Assembly (NCBI GenBank): GCA_002440745.1
Contig: DJVB01000058.1
Coordinates: forward strand, 59,431 to 123,430
Direction: 5' to 3'
Source of the DNA: Bacteroidales bacterium UBA6267
GTDB taxonomy: Bacteria > Bacteroidota > Bacteroidia > Bacteroidales > UBA1556
Length of the DNA: 64,000 bases
Shown here: positions 1 through 8,878 of the stretch, one piece after another
Position numbering within the stretch: the first letter of the stretch is position 1
Layout: the number at the start of each line of letters is the position of its first letter
Translations under genes and position numbers: made by a program
The notes under the pieces: model-generated
The model's database searches: none
What the model was told of the DNA's origin: nothing
Seen by the model: the letters and a program-made list of their open reading frames with translations, nothing else

Positions 1-1340
1 CATCACTTGGCAGCAGTCTCGTTGGCTCCATGTATATTCTTGATGAACCAAGTATTGGTTTGCATCCTCGTGATTCCGAAAGGTTAGTGAAAGTTTTGAA
101 AGACTTGCGTGATTTAGGAAACACGGTTATTGTGGTTGAGCATGACGAAGATATTATGAAGGCCAGCGATTATATTGTAGATATTGGACCTTTAGCCGGA
201 CGAAATGGTGGCGAGTTGGTTTTTCAAGGTGAATTTAAAAAGTTGATTGAAGAATCTAACGGGCTTACTGCTAAATATTTGCGAGGTGATATTTCAATTC
301 TTAAGCCTAAGAATCGCCGTCCATGGAATTACGCTATTAAACTGAATGGAGTTGTCGAAAATAATCTGAAGAATGTATCAGTAGATATTCCTCTTGGCGT
401 GATGACGATGGTAACCGGAGTAAGCGGAAGCGGTAAAAGTTCTCTGATTAGAGGCGTTTTATATCCTGCTTTGGCTCATCATCTTGGTGGAAACGTTGAT
501 CAAATAGGTAAACATGATTCGTTGACAGGTGACCTTAATTTGCTAAGTGGAGTTGAATTAATTGATCAAAACCCAATCGGGCGTTCATCCCGCTCAAATC
601 CCGTAACTTATATCAAAGCTTTTGACGATATTCGTGCATTATATGCGAGTCAAAAACTTGCTAAACTGCGCGCTTATAAGCCCGGTTATTTCAGCTTCAA
701 CGTTCCCGGAGGTCGGTGCGAAATGTGTCAGGGTGAGGGAGTTGTAAAGGTTGAAATGCAATTTATGGCCGATATTTATCTACAATGTGAACATTGCAAA
801 GGAAAGCGTTTTAAGGACGAAACTCTTGAGGTCACTTATAAAGGCAAACACATAGCAGATATTTTAGAAATGACTGTGGATGAGGCTATTGACTTCTTTT
901 CCGATTCGACAAATAAGGCCGAAGAGAAAATCAAAGAAAAGATAAAGGTGCTCCAAGATGTTGGGTTAGGATATGTGCAATTGGGTCAACAATCTGCAAC
1001 ATTGAGCGGGGGAGAAGCCCAACGTATTAAATTAGCATTTCACCTAACTAAAGGAAGTTCTGCTGAAAAGATGATGTTTATTTTTGATGAACCTACCACA
1101 GGTTTGCATTACCACGATATCAACAAACTCTATGATTCCTTGGTGCAACTGCTTCGCAATGGACACACAGTCGTGATTATAGAGCATAATTTAGAATTAA
1201 TCAAATGTGCCGATTGGATTATCGACATTGGACCGGAAGGCGGTGATAAAGGTGGAAAAGTGGTTTTTGCAGGTGTTCCTGAAGACTTACGCTTTTGTGA
1301 TGAATCCTATACAGCCAATTACCTAAAAGGAAAACTATGA
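1..1340 (+). CDS. uvrA: UvrABC system protein A, C-terminal half (5' end outside window)
   Basis: Damage-recognition ATPase of nucleotide excision repair, which loads UvrB at lesions in the cytoplasm. The frame is open from base 3 and begins inside the first ATPase module with a Walker B stretch (YILDEPSIGLHPRD). It continues with the second Walker A (GVSGSGKSS), the CxxC...CxxC zinc module (CEMC and CEHC), the UvrA-specific SFNVPGGRCE segment, the second signature LSGGEAQR and the second Walker B (FIFDEPTTGLH). About 445 residues are visible of a family length near 940, so about half the gene is missing because of the window edge, not a mutation. The ATG at 30 is an internal methionine. It converges with the TAXI gene across a hairpin terminator. 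Confidence 0.97.
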   Translation, partial: SLGSSLVGSMYILDEPSIGLHPRDSERLVKVLKDLRDLGNTVIVVEHDEDIMKASDYIVDIGPLAGRNGGELVFQGEFKKLIEESNGLTAKYLRGDISILKPKNRRPWNYAIKLNGVVENNLKNVSVDIPLGVMTMVTGVSGSGKSSLIRGVLYPALAHHLGGNVDQIGKHDSLTGDLNLLSGVELIDQNPIGRSSRSNPVTYIKAFDDIRALYASQKLAKLRAYKPGYFSFNVPGGRCEMCQGEGVVKVEMQFMADIYLQCEHCKGKRFKDETLEVTYKGKHIADILEMTVDEAIDFFSDSTNKAEEKIKEKIKVLQDVGLGYVQLGQQSATLSGGEAQRIKLAFHLTKGSSAEKMMFIFDEPTTGLHYHDINKLYDSLVQLLRNGHTVVIIEHNLELIKCADWIIDIGPEGGDKGGKVVFAGVPEDLRFCDESYTANYLKGKL

Positions 1341-1368
1341 AAAAAAGGAGCTGATTTCTCAACTCCTT
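1341..1368. terminator. Intrinsic terminator between uvrA and the TAXI gene
   Basis: AAGGAG-C-TGA pairs with TCA-A-CTCCTT around a TTTC loop: nine pairs with one C/A mismatch. Read on the minus strand the stem is followed by seven Ts (complement of A1340-1346), so it is strongest as the end of the TAXI transcript. On the plus strand the tail TTCTTCT is weaker. Confidence 0.75.
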
Positions 1369-1388
1369 CTTCTATAAGTTAATATGAA

Positions 1389-2447
1389 TTAAATCTCTTT
1401 CATCATAGGGTGATATTGGAATTCAATTGCAGGGTCTTCTTCAAAAACCACATTTGCCCATCCCGGATGAAAACCAGCTTTGTCTTTATTTTCTTTGATT
1501 GCACGTAAAAGCTCTTTGATAGCTTCAACCTTTGCAGGATCTTGATCCCGAATTGAAGTCACTAATACAGTTTTAACTTGATAAGTTTTAACATTGGCTT
1601 CTAACCATTTATATTGATCCATCGTAATATCAATTTGCTCACCATAAGCATCTTTGAGTTTCTCATTAACAGGCAAACTGATTAAAGTAATCTTGTCTTT
1701 CATAGTTTTTGAAAGATTAGCAAGGTCTGAAACCGGTGCTTTACCAACAAAGAAAAACGCATCAATATCGCCATTGAATAAAGCTCTGAACGCTTTGTCG
1801 TAAGGAATTTCAACGTCTTCCCACTTCATTTTGGTTTGTTCTTTTATGTAAAGAGCTGTAACGTTTGTGCCTTGAAGTTTACTGCCAATTCCAACGCGCT
1901 TATTTTTAAGGTCATCAAAAGATTTAATCTTACCGTTTTTGGTTGTAATCAGATGAATTTGTTCTGCACCAAAAGGTAAGAGGATTCTAATGTCAGCAAC
2001 TTTTTTTAGCTTACGTTGTAAATCTTTTTCATCTTCCATCAGCAATACATCATATTGCAAGAAAGTAAGATCCACATCCGACTTGTCAATTTTAAGGAAG
2101 TTATAATAAGAGCCGTCACTTTCTCTAACTTCAAGAAATTCAATAGTATCGCCGGTTGGAACTTTAATCGTTTTATCTTGTGCGATTTTTTCATTAGTTT
2201 CTGGATCTATAACAGAATCCGTTACAGTCTGTTCTGTGTATTGAGCTTCCCCTAAAGATCTCGTCATTTTTTGCATGTCTTTGGCCATTTGATAATAGCT
2301 ACCGCCTTTAAAACCACTAACGATTTTTAGTTTTGGGCCTGAAACAGTTTCAGGTTGAGCAATATCGTCCTGTGCCATAGCCGAGTTGATTGTAAGGCTC
2401 ATCAAGCCGAAAATCATTGTAACAAGTAATGTAAATTTAAGTTTCAT
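1389..2447 (-). CDS. TAXI family TRAP-type solute-binding protein
   Basis: Exported substrate-binding protein of the TAXI branch of TRAP transporters. A signal peptide of about 25 residues ends in AMAQ, then comes the family hallmark GFKGGSYYQMAKDM and later DLKNKRVGIGSKLQGTN. I start it at the ATG at 2447, not the longer frame from 2537, because the signal peptide begins there and a TACATTTG promoter element at 2493-2500 lies inside the longer version. Length is 352 residues. Between the GGSYY motif and the next lobe segment there is an insertion of roughly 30-40 residues (around VIDPETNEK) not typical of TAXI proteins. No TRAP permease gene is nearby, so partner and ligand are unknown. Confidence 0.85.
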   Translation of the reverse strand: MKLKFTLLVTMIFGLMSLTINSAMAQDDIAQPETVSGPKLKIVSGFKGGSYYQMAKDMQKMTRSLGEAQYTEQTVTDSVIDPETNEKIAQDKTIKVPTGDTIEFLEVRESDGSYYNFLKIDKSDVDLTFLQYDVLLMEDEKDLQRKLKKVADIRILLPFGAEQIHLITTKNGKIKSFDDLKNKRVGIGSKLQGTNVTALYIKEQTKMKWEDVEIPYDKAFRALFNGDIDAFFFVGKAPVSDLANLSKTMKDKITLISLPVNEKLKDAYGEQIDITMDQYKWLEANVKTYQVKTVLVTSIRDQDPAKVEAIKELLRAIKENKDKAGFHPGWANVVFEEDPAIEFQYHPMMKEI

Positions 2448-2492
2448 AATGCTGTTATTATTAAGTGTTAATGTCAAAACTGATAGAGTTAA

Positions 2493-2526
2493 CAAATGTA
2501 TAGTAAATTCAAATAAAATGAACAAA
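2493..2526 (-). promoter_or_regulatory. Bacteroidota-type promoter for the TAXI gene
   Basis: On the minus strand TACATTTG (2500-2493) fits the TAnnTTTG -7 consensus, with a TTTG (2526-2523) 22 bases upstream. The predicted start lies about 40 bases before the ATG at 2447. Confidence 0.55.
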
Positions 2527-2560
2527 ATTTTTAGCAATGTTTTAAAACAGTTAAAAGCAG

Positions 2561-3637
2561 CTAAACGGAGGTTAGTTGATGGTTAATTTTTCCCTCGTGA
2601 ACACCGAAAATCTTCTCAACTCTGGCTTTCATTTTACCACCAACCATGATTATTAGATAGTCATTTAACTCAATAATGGTGTCGCTACGCGCATTAATGA
2701 GCAGTTGAGGTTTGCCGTCCTTTTGCTTTACAATACCTAAAAGGACAATATTATATTTAATCTTGAGAGCTACGTAGGCATCGTCATAATTTTTGTTGAG
2801 GTATGGATTTTTTTCGGTGACAATATATTGTTGATTGTCAAAATCTTCATCATCACTTGCAGAGCTTAACAAATCTATATTCAACTCTGCCACATCGGGC
2901 TCAAACACATAACTGGCAACTAATTTAGAAGCGATTTCGTTTCTGGCAACCACATGTCTGACTCCGGCAGTTATAAATGTTTCTTTGAGTTTGTGATTTG
3001 AGATGGTCACAACAATGTTTGGCTGAGGATATTGTTTGCGAAAATTAATTACATAAATCAACGATTCAGTGTCGTCGTGAAAACTTAGAAAAACATCAGA
3101 AGCTTTTTCAGGATTGGCTCGGCTTATGGACTCCAAATTATGCAATTCGGAGTAAAGAACAAAGATATTGTTACTGCCAAATTCGCTGTAAATGAAATCG
3201 ATATCCTTTTTATTATCGGTTATTATCGCCACTTTGCGATTGGCAGCTAAAACCTCAAATATCACCATTTTGCTGAATTCATTCCATCCAATGCAAATGA
3301 TATGGTTACTGAAATTTGTGCCGCGATAACCTAATTTTTTTTCTTCAATCATTCGGATAATATTTGATGTGATACTACTTATTAATACACCTAAAATGAC
3401 CATACTCGACAAAACGAGAATGGTGCCAATTACTCTTCCTCCCTGGGTAATGGGAGTGATGTCGCCATAACCTACCGAGGTAATAGTTACAATCATATAC
3501 CAAAAAGCATCTCCAAGGCTGCCAACATTTTGATTACCTCCTTTATTCTCGAAGATAAAAAACAATATGCCGGATAGAGCCAATACTGCAATAATAGCAG
3601 TACTTATGATGATATAGTTTCTTCGTTTAAAATCCAA
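2561..3637 (-). CDS. Two-TM potassium channel with RCK (TrkA-N/TrkA-C) domains
   Basis: Inner-membrane potassium channel of the MthK/Kch architecture. Residues about 8-28 form the first membrane helix, TITSVGYGD (about 51-59) is the selectivity filter, and a second helix follows (about 66-90). The cytoplasmic part begins with NHIICIGWNEFSK, a TrkA-N (RCK) Rossmann-type domain although its glycine loop is not canonical. It ends in a TrkA-C-like domain (LNDYLIIMVGG). RCK domains gate such channels by binding ions or nucleotides; the ligand here cannot be read from sequence. The gene stands alone between the TAXI gene and a divergent TerB-like gene. 358 residues is close to the family size. Confidence 0.9.
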   Translation of the reverse strand: MDFKRRNYIIISTAIIAVLALSGILFFIFENKGGNQNVGSLGDAFWYMIVTITSVGYGDITPITQGGRVIGTILVLSSMVILGVLISSITSNIIRMIEEKKLGYRGTNFSNHIICIGWNEFSKMVIFEVLAANRKVAIITDNKKDIDFIYSEFGSNNIFVLYSELHNLESISRANPEKASDVFLSFHDDTESLIYVINFRKQYPQPNIVVTISNHKLKETFITAGVRHVVARNEIASKLVASYVFEPDVAELNIDLLSSASDDEDFDNQQYIVTEKNPYLNKNYDDAYVALKIKYNIVLLGIVKQKDGKPQLLINARSDTIIELNDYLIIMVGGKMKARVEKIFGVHEGKINHQLTSV

Positions 3638-3693
3638 TTTGTAAACGTTGTTTATGGGTTAACAAAATTCTTACGTAAAATTAAACAATTTTG

Positions 3694-3723
3694 TTTGGTA
3701 AAAAGAAAATTATTTTACATTTG
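3694..3723 (+). promoter_or_regulatory. Promoter for the TerB-like gene
   Basis: TTTG (3694-3697), an 18-base spacer, then TACATTTG (3716-3723): a full match to the Bacteroidota -33/-7 pattern. It places transcription start near 3730 and rules out the longer reading frame that begins at 3691. Confidence 0.7.
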
Positions 3724-3771
3724 GCACTATCTAATAACCGCTATATTATTTTAAGCAAATACATAATAACT

Positions 3772-4164
3772 ATGGGAAAATTAAACTACAAATCCGGCCT
3801 GTTATATTTGTACTGGCTTATGTCCGGTGCCGATGGGGCAAAGAATTTTGATCCAAACGATCCAGAATGGAAAACCATGAAACTGATGCGCGAGCATGAA
3901 AATATTGGAGAAGACGACTTCGATAGCTTCATTAATTCTGATTTAGGATCTGCTGAAGATCAGTTGAATACAGTTCTGGGAATTATGCAGCATGCATCTC
4001 TTGACCAAAAAGTCAATGCTTTAGCTTGGATGGATTTGGTGATGATTGCAGATGGAAATATACACACTAAAGAATATGAGCTTTATAACAAAGTTCGTAA
4101 TAAGTTAGGTGTTGATGAAGATGCTATTAAAGCTGCAAAACTTAAGCTTCCAACATTGAAATAA
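3772..4164 (+). CDS. TerB-like (tellurite-resistance-family) small helical protein
   Basis: A 130-residue, probably cytoplasmic all-helical protein. The C-terminal half resembles the TerB fold: a helix with VMIADGNIHTKEYELYNKV followed by LGVDEDAIKAAK, matching the family pattern of an acidic ADG loop and then a second helix pair. TerB domains occur in many membrane or stress contexts, so a tellurite role should not be assumed. The start is set at the ATG at 3772 because the promoter lies at 3694-3723. It is monocistronic and converges with lepB 28 bases downstream. Confidence 0.7.
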   Translation: MGKLNYKSGLLYLYWLMSGADGAKNFDPNDPEWKTMKLMREHENIGEDDFDSFINSDLGSAEDQLNTVLGIMQHASLDQKVNALAWMDLVMIADGNIHTKEYELYNKVRNKLGVDEDAIKAAKLKLPTLK

Positions 4165-4192
4165 ATCGGCTAAACTGTTCAATAATAACCGT

Positions 4193-5833
4193 TTATTCAG
4201 GAATCATAAATGTTCGATTGAAGCGAATCTTGCCTTCGCTGAGACTTAAATCTTTATCTAAACTCATCCAAATAAATAGCGGTGTGCCTGAAACATGGTC
4301 TTCAGGAACAAAGCCCCAAAATCTGGAATCTGCCGAATTGTGCCGGTTGTCTCCCATCATCCAGTAGTAATTCATCGCAAAAGTATAGTCCTTACTTTCC
4401 TTACCATCAATAATGATTTCCCCGTTATTAACTTCCAATTGATGATTTTCATACACTTCAATTATCCTCCTATAAAGATGGATATTGTCGGTATTGAGAG
4501 CAATAGTTTCCCCTTTTGCAGGGATTTTTAATGGCCCAAAATTATCTTGATTCCATGGATATATTTGCGGTTGATGTGGAAAAATTTCATTGTCAGGATT
4601 TGCAATTCCTTTTTTGTAAACTACTCGTTCCAAGTGCTTTACCTTGGGGTGTTTCTTCAAAATATCGGCCATCTTTTCGCTAAGCGTAATCATACCCAAA
4701 TTAGGTAATTCGTTCTCATTGAAAGAGGAATCGGAATACGTCATTGCTAAAACATTATTGATAATATATCCATGATATCCCGGTGAAAATATTGTACTGC
4801 TATAAATATCAATATCATCTCGATTTATATCCAATTTTTTCAACTCCGATTTGGAAAACATACTTCCAGGTTGGGTTACCAAGAAGTACTGGTACTGTAA
4901 TTCCTTTGGATTTTCTGCCTTTTTGCCATTTATGAAAACTTGTTGGTCAATGATTTCTAATTCATCACCTGCAATCGCAACACACCTCTTTATATAGTTT
5001 TCACGCTTGTCGATAGGTCGGGCAATCACTTTTCCCATTGGAAGCTGTCGTCCAGGAGGAATAAAGTTGGGGTTATTAACCTGACTCCAACCGTAACTTC
5101 GTACTAAAGCATAATAACTCTGATTTTGATAGTTTAATGCAACCGTATCTCCATCAGGATAATTGAAAACAACAATATCGTTATTTTTGACTTCTTTAAA
5201 TCCAAAAAAACGATAATAAGGAAACTTAATCCATTCCACAAAGGATTTAGCTGTTTTGCTGAGAGGCATTGTGTGGTGTACAAACGGGAATGCTATTGGC
5301 GTATTGGGCATTCGCGCACCATAAGTAAGCTTGCTTACAAATAGATAATCACCAACCAACATCGACTTTTCCATGGAAGGCGTTGGGATGGTGTAGGCTT
5401 CAAAAATGAACATCCTAATAATGCTTGCAGCTACTACAGCGAAAATTATTGCATCGGTCCATTCCCGAACTTTCGATTTTTTAAATGGCGCTCTTTCAGC
5501 TTTTACTTGGTAAATTTCGTTTTTCGAAAAACCCAGGTATGGCATATAGTAAAAAGGTACTACTGCTGCCAAACCTTGTTCCCATAATTGATTCTTGTTG
5601 AAGGTTTTAGCGGTTTCAACTAACATCAATAAAAACATGAAGATATTTATAAATGGCATTAAAACAAAGAGAAACCACCACTTTGGTTTTTCAATGATTT
5701 CTAACCAAATCCAAGCATTGTATAAAGGTATAAGCGCGAGAAATGGTTTCCGTCCGGCCTTTTCGAAAATTTTCATAAGTCCAATAAAGGTCGGAATTGC
5801 TGTAATTATGAGAAAAATGAGCAGGTTTTGCAT
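4193..5833 (-). CDS. lepB: Signal peptidase I with N-terminal membrane domain
   Basis: Leader peptidase that removes Sec signal peptides at the outer face of the inner membrane. The catalytic serine is S153 in TIPTPSMEKS, right after a membrane helix (about 127-145). The general-base lysine is most likely K282 in ENYIKRCVAIAGDE. The last box reads MMGDNRHNSADSRFWG. The first about 110 residues form an extra domain of about three hydrophobic helices (PLYNAWIWLEI, WWFLFVLMPF) seen in Bacteroidota S26 peptidases. A long insertion of over 200 residues separates the lysine from the GDN box. It is the last gene of the par-dapB operon. At 546 residues it is much longer than Gram-positive enzymes but normal for this phylum. 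Confidence 0.95.
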   Translation of the reverse strand: MQNLLIFLIITAIPTFIGLMKIFEKAGRKPFLALIPLYNAWIWLEIIEKPKWWFLFVLMPFINIFMFLLMLVETAKTFNKNQLWEQGLAAVVPFYYMPYLGFSKNEIYQVKAERAPFKKSKVREWTDAIIFAVVAASIIRMFIFEAYTIPTPSMEKSMLVGDYLFVSKLTYGARMPNTPIAFPFVHHTMPLSKTAKSFVEWIKFPYYRFFGFKEVKNNDIVVFNYPDGDTVALNYQNQSYYALVRSYGWSQVNNPNFIPPGRQLPMGKVIARPIDKRENYIKRCVAIAGDELEIIDQQVFINGKKAENPKELQYQYFLVTQPGSMFSKSELKKLDINRDDIDIYSSTIFSPGYHGYIINNVLAMTYSDSSFNENELPNLGMITLSEKMADILKKHPKVKHLERVVYKKGIANPDNEIFPHQPQIYPWNQDNFGPLKIPAKGETIALNTDNIHLYRRIIEVYENHQLEVNNGEIIIDGKESKDYTFAMNYYWMMGDNRHNSADSRFWGFVPEDHVSGTPLFIWMSLDKDLSLSEGKIRFNRTFMIPE

Positions 5834-5908
5834 TATTTCTGGTTTTAATATTATCTGATAATTGATTCGGTGAAACGAGTTAATTGAATTTTAGTATTGA
5901 AAATCACG

Positions 5909-6604
5909 TTAATCATCGTTAAAAATTATGTCGGCAAAATTATGAAATCCTCTTTTATCTTTTATCCAATTTGCCGCAAGAAGTGCCCCATTAGCAAAGC
6001 CATGTCTATTATAAGCCTCATGCCGAATCGAGATTTCATCTTCGATTCCTTTATAAATAATTTTATGAATGCCTGATACATTTCCTTCTCTAAAAGCTTT
6101 AATATCAATGGATTGATTGTGATTTTGGAATAATTCTTCAAGTTGTTGACTTAACGAAATTGCAGTCCCACTTGGACTGTCAAGTTTTTGAGTGTGATGT
6201 ATTTCTTCAATGGACACTTTGTAACTTTCGTAGGGGTGCATAAGTTTTCCTAAGAATTTATTCAGCTTAAAGAAAAGATTCATTCCGATACTAAAATTGA
6301 ATGCAAACACAAGGCTTCCATTTTGAGTCTGACATTCTTGTTTTATTTCTTCGAGATATTGATGCCATCCCGTTGTGCCGACTACAATGGGCAAATTTAA
6401 TCGGAAGGCATTTCGAATATTAGATAAAACCACATCCGGAGTAGAAAAATCAATGATGACTTGGTCTTTCGGCGTTCTTTGAAACAACTCCTCCCAATCT
6501 TCTTTTTTATCAAGGATTTTGACTATTTCACAGTTGTGATTTGGAGCCAAGTCCTGAAGGATTTTACCCATTTTTCCATTTCCAGATAGTATTATCTTAT
6601 TCAT
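5909..6604 (-). CDS. dapB: 4-hydroxy-tetrahydrodipicolinate reductase
   Basis: NAD(P)H-dependent step of the diaminopimelate/lysine pathway, feeding peptidoglycan and lysine synthesis. The N-terminal nucleotide-binding loop is LSGNGKMGK. The catalytic segment EEIHHTQKLDSPSGTA carries the paired histidines, lysine and substrate-binding SGT typical of DapB. I use the ATG at 6604, two bases after the stop of the DUF5683 gene. A TTG at 6610 would overlap that stop, but the family starts with MKIILSG-like residues. At 231 residues it is a little shorter than the E. coli enzyme (273), as in other Bacteroidota. It sits between DUF5683 and lepB in a conserved order. Confidence 0.95.
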   Translation of the reverse strand: MNKIILSGNGKMGKILQDLAPNHNCEIVKILDKKEDWEELFQRTPKDQVIIDFSTPDVVLSNIRNAFRLNLPIVVGTTGWHQYLEEIKQECQTQNGSLVFAFNFSIGMNLFFKLNKFLGKLMHPYESYKVSIEEIHHTQKLDSPSGTAISLSQQLEELFQNHNQSIDIKAFREGNVSGIHKIIYKGIEDEISIRHEAYNRHGFANGALLAANWIKDKRGFHNFADIIFNDD

Positions 6605-6606
6605 AT

Positions 6607-7179
6607 TCAAAATCTTAACTGAAATGATAATCCGTAAACCGGTTTATTTTGACTATTGAATGCGTTTTGCATGGTCGGTTGAATTTGCATGGTAAGATTA
6701 TTTCCTATATCAAAAGTGTAAAGGTGGGCATCAACCACAGCATCGAGGATGTTAAGCATCCAAATACCTACAAAAATGAAAGCGTTTAAATCGCGGTAAC
6801 GCCAGTAATAATTTTTTAATTCCCTCAAATCTTCCGTTCCATACAATGGAAACGCAGTGTCGTTTAGTGTGTCGCTGTCGAGACGGTTTATATAAGCTTG
6901 CCGGTAGTCTTGATATTTTTTATTATTATCAATCATAAAGTAGGTGGTTGTACCTAAGGCAGCATAAACAATAGGAACTTTCCAATACTTTTTATTATAA
7001 ACTTGCCCAAGGCCGGGCAAGGCAGCCGACATCCATCCGGCTTTCTTTGGCGAATGAATTTTGGCGAAACTTGTGTCTGAGTCTATTCTTTTCAGGCTAT
7101 CACTATTTTGGGAATAGCTGTTTTCAAGAGCGAAAACAAGAAATAATAAAATTCCTAATGCCTGAATGATAGTTTTCAT
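6607..7179 (-). CDS. DUF5683 family exported/membrane protein
   Basis: A 190-residue protein with an N-terminal signal sequence (cleavage plausible after ENSYSQ), followed by the DUF5683 core: KAGWMSAALPGLGQVYNKKYWK and hydrophobic helices (VPIVYAALGTTTYFMI, AFIFVGIWMLNILDAVVDA). The C-terminus ends in a beta-like stretch finishing with F (GLSFQLRF). Function is unknown. The gene is regularly found between parB and dapB in Bacteroidota, and here it is separated by 3 bases from parB and 2 bases from dapB, so it is co-transcribed. An envelope location near the division or segregation machinery is only inference from context. Confidence 0.85.
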   Translation of the reverse strand: MKTIIQALGILLFLVFALENSYSQNSDSLKRIDSDTSFAKIHSPKKAGWMSAALPGLGQVYNKKYWKVPIVYAALGTTTYFMIDNNKKYQDYRQAYINRLDSDTLNDTAFPLYGTEDLRELKNYYWRYRDLNAFIFVGIWMLNILDAVVDAHLYTFDIGNNLTMQIQPTMQNAFNSQNKPVYGLSFQLRF

Positions 7180-7182
7180 TAA

Positions 7183-8070
7183 CTACTTGAGTTTGTTAAG
7201 GATATTGGTTAAAGTTTCATCATCAGCAAACTGAATTGTAATGCTTCCTTTTCCTTTGATATTTCGTTTTATCGAAACTTTCTGTCCGATGGATTTAGAA
7301 ATTTCAGTTTGGGCTTTTTTAAAAACCTCCGGTAAAGCTTCGGTTGGTTTAGTTCTGTGGTTTTTTGGTCTTGAACTCAGCTTCCGAACCATTTCCTCCA
7401 CCTCTCTGACTGACAGATCCTTGTCCTTAATTTCTGTCATGATTTGTTCACGATCCGCTTCATTTTCAATATTTATGAGTGCGCGCGCATGACCTGCCGA
7501 AATCTCATTTTGCTTGACGGCAAACTGGATTGAATCAGGTAGTTTTAATAACCTTAAAAAATTGTGGACGGTGGTGCGATTTTTTCCAACCCTTAAAGCA
7601 ATTTGGTCAATAGTATATTGAAATTCATCCAATAATTTTTGGTAGGAAACTGCAATTTCTATTGGGTTTAAGTCTTCGCGTTGAATATTTTCTACCAAAG
7701 CCATTTCAAACATTTGATTGTCGTCGGCTTCACGAATAAAGGCCGGAATAAAGTGAAGACCGGCAGCTTTTGCAGCACGATAGCGGCGCTCGCCAGAGAT
7801 GATTTGGTATTGATGGCGATCGACACGACGAAGCGTAATTGGTTGAATAATCCCCATTGTTTTGATGGATTCAGTTAATTCAACAAGTTTTTCTTCGTCA
7901 AACTTATCGCGGGGTTGAAGGGGGTTTGCCTGAATATTATTCATGTCAATCTCGAATACTCCACTCCGTGCAGCCTGGTCACCGACTTTTACGTTTACGC
8001 TGTCCTCTGTGCTATAACTTCCTCCCAATATGGCGTCCAACCCTTTGGCTAATCCTCTTTTCTTTTCCAT
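7183..8070 (-). CDS. parB: Chromosome-partitioning protein ParB/Spo0J
   Basis: Centromere-binding CTPase of the ParABS system. The N-terminal ParB/Srx domain contains the arginine patch ISGERRYRA and the ENIQREDLNPIEIA box used for CTP-dependent clamp closure. A helix-turn-helix region follows (IALRVGKNRTTVHNFLRLL), and the C-terminal dimerisation segment ends in LTNILNKL. 295 residues is typical. It starts one base after the parA stop, so translation is probably coupled. I could not recognise a parS site by eye in this window. Confidence 0.96.
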   Translation of the reverse strand: MEKKRGLAKGLDAILGGSYSTEDSVNVKVGDQAARSGVFEIDMNNIQANPLQPRDKFDEEKLVELTESIKTMGIIQPITLRRVDRHQYQIISGERRYRAAKAAGLHFIPAFIREADDNQMFEMALVENIQREDLNPIEIAVSYQKLLDEFQYTIDQIALRVGKNRTTVHNFLRLLKLPDSIQFAVKQNEISAGHARALINIENEADREQIMTEIKDKDLSVREVEEMVRKLSSRPKNHRTKPTEALPEVFKKAQTEISKSIGQKVSIKRNIKGKGSITIQFADDETLTNILNKLK

Positions 8071-8071
8071 T

Positions 8072-8872
8072 TTAGTCTATTTTCTTGTCTTTCGCTTTAA
8101 TTTTTGTGAGATCGTTTTTTTGAAGTATCTCTCTTGCTAAATTCAGATAATTCGTTGATCCTTTTGAGTTTATGTCGTGAATCATAATTGGTTCACCATG
8201 ACTTGGAGCTTCGCTGAGACGTGTATTTCGGTGTATGATTGTGTCGAAAACAATATGCTCAAAATGAACTCTGACATCTTGTACGACTTGCCGTGATAGT
8301 CGAGTGCGTTGGTCGAACATGGTTAACAAAATACCTTCAATATCCAACTCCGGATTGATTCTGTCTTGAACTATCCTGATGGTATTCAGGAGTTTACCTA
8401 AGCCTTCTAAGGCGAAATACTCGCATTGTACCGGAATAATAACCGAATCAGCGGCAGCAAGAGCATTAACCGTTATCAAACCTAAGGAAGGTGAGCAGTC
8501 GATGATGATAAAGTCGTAATCGTCTTTGACTTTATTAATCGTCTTTTGCATCATCTTTTCCCGATTTGGTAGGTTAATCATTTCAATTTCAGCACCTACC
8601 AAGTCGATGTGGGCTGGAATTAAAAATAGTCCAGGAGTTTCGGTTTCAAGAACAATATCCCCTGGTTTAACATCATCAATAATGCATTCGTAAATAGATG
8701 TCTTGATAATTTTGGGATCAAAACCAACCCCAGAAGTTGCGTTTGCTTGGGGGTCGGCATCTATCAATAATGTTTTGAATTCTAATATGGAAAGCGCAGC
8801 GCTTAAATTTATGGCTGTGGTAGTTTTTCCTACGCCTCCTTTTTGGTTTGCTATGGCAATTACTTTACCCAT
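8072..8872 (-). CDS. parA: Chromosome-partitioning ATPase ParA/Soj
   Basis: Deviant-Walker ATPase that moves ParB-parS complexes over the nucleoid. The deviant Walker A KGGVGKT is at residues 11-17, Walker A' is LLIDADPQANAT, and Walker B is FIIIDCSPSLGL. The C-terminal part has the RTRLSRQVV and NTRLSEAPSHGEP stretches typical of chromosomal Soj proteins. 266 residues, no N-terminal DNA-binding extension, so of the small chromosomal type. It lies six bases downstream of the UPF0173 gene and one base upstream of parB. Confidence 0.97.
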   Translation of the reverse strand: MGKVIAIANQKGGVGKTTTAINLSAALSILEFKTLLIDADPQANATSGVGFDPKIIKTSIYECIIDDVKPGDIVLETETPGLFLIPAHIDLVGAEIEMINLPNREKMMQKTINKVKDDYDFIIIDCSPSLGLITVNALAAADSVIIPVQCEYFALEGLGKLLNTIRIVQDRINPELDIEGILLTMFDQRTRLSRQVVQDVRVHFEHIVFDTIIHRNTRLSEAPSHGEPIMIHDINSKGSTNYLNLAREILQKNDLTKIKAKDKKID

Positions 8873-8878
8873 ATTTTA

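Noticed and set aside
2448..2537. Longer N-terminus for the TAXI protein
   Set aside because: It would place 30 hydrophobic residues before a complete signal peptide and include the promoter element at 2493-2500.
4160..4197. Stem between the TerB-like gene and lepB as a terminator
   Set aside because: AATAAA-T-CGG with CCGTTTATT has a bulge, a 19-base loop and no T-tract.
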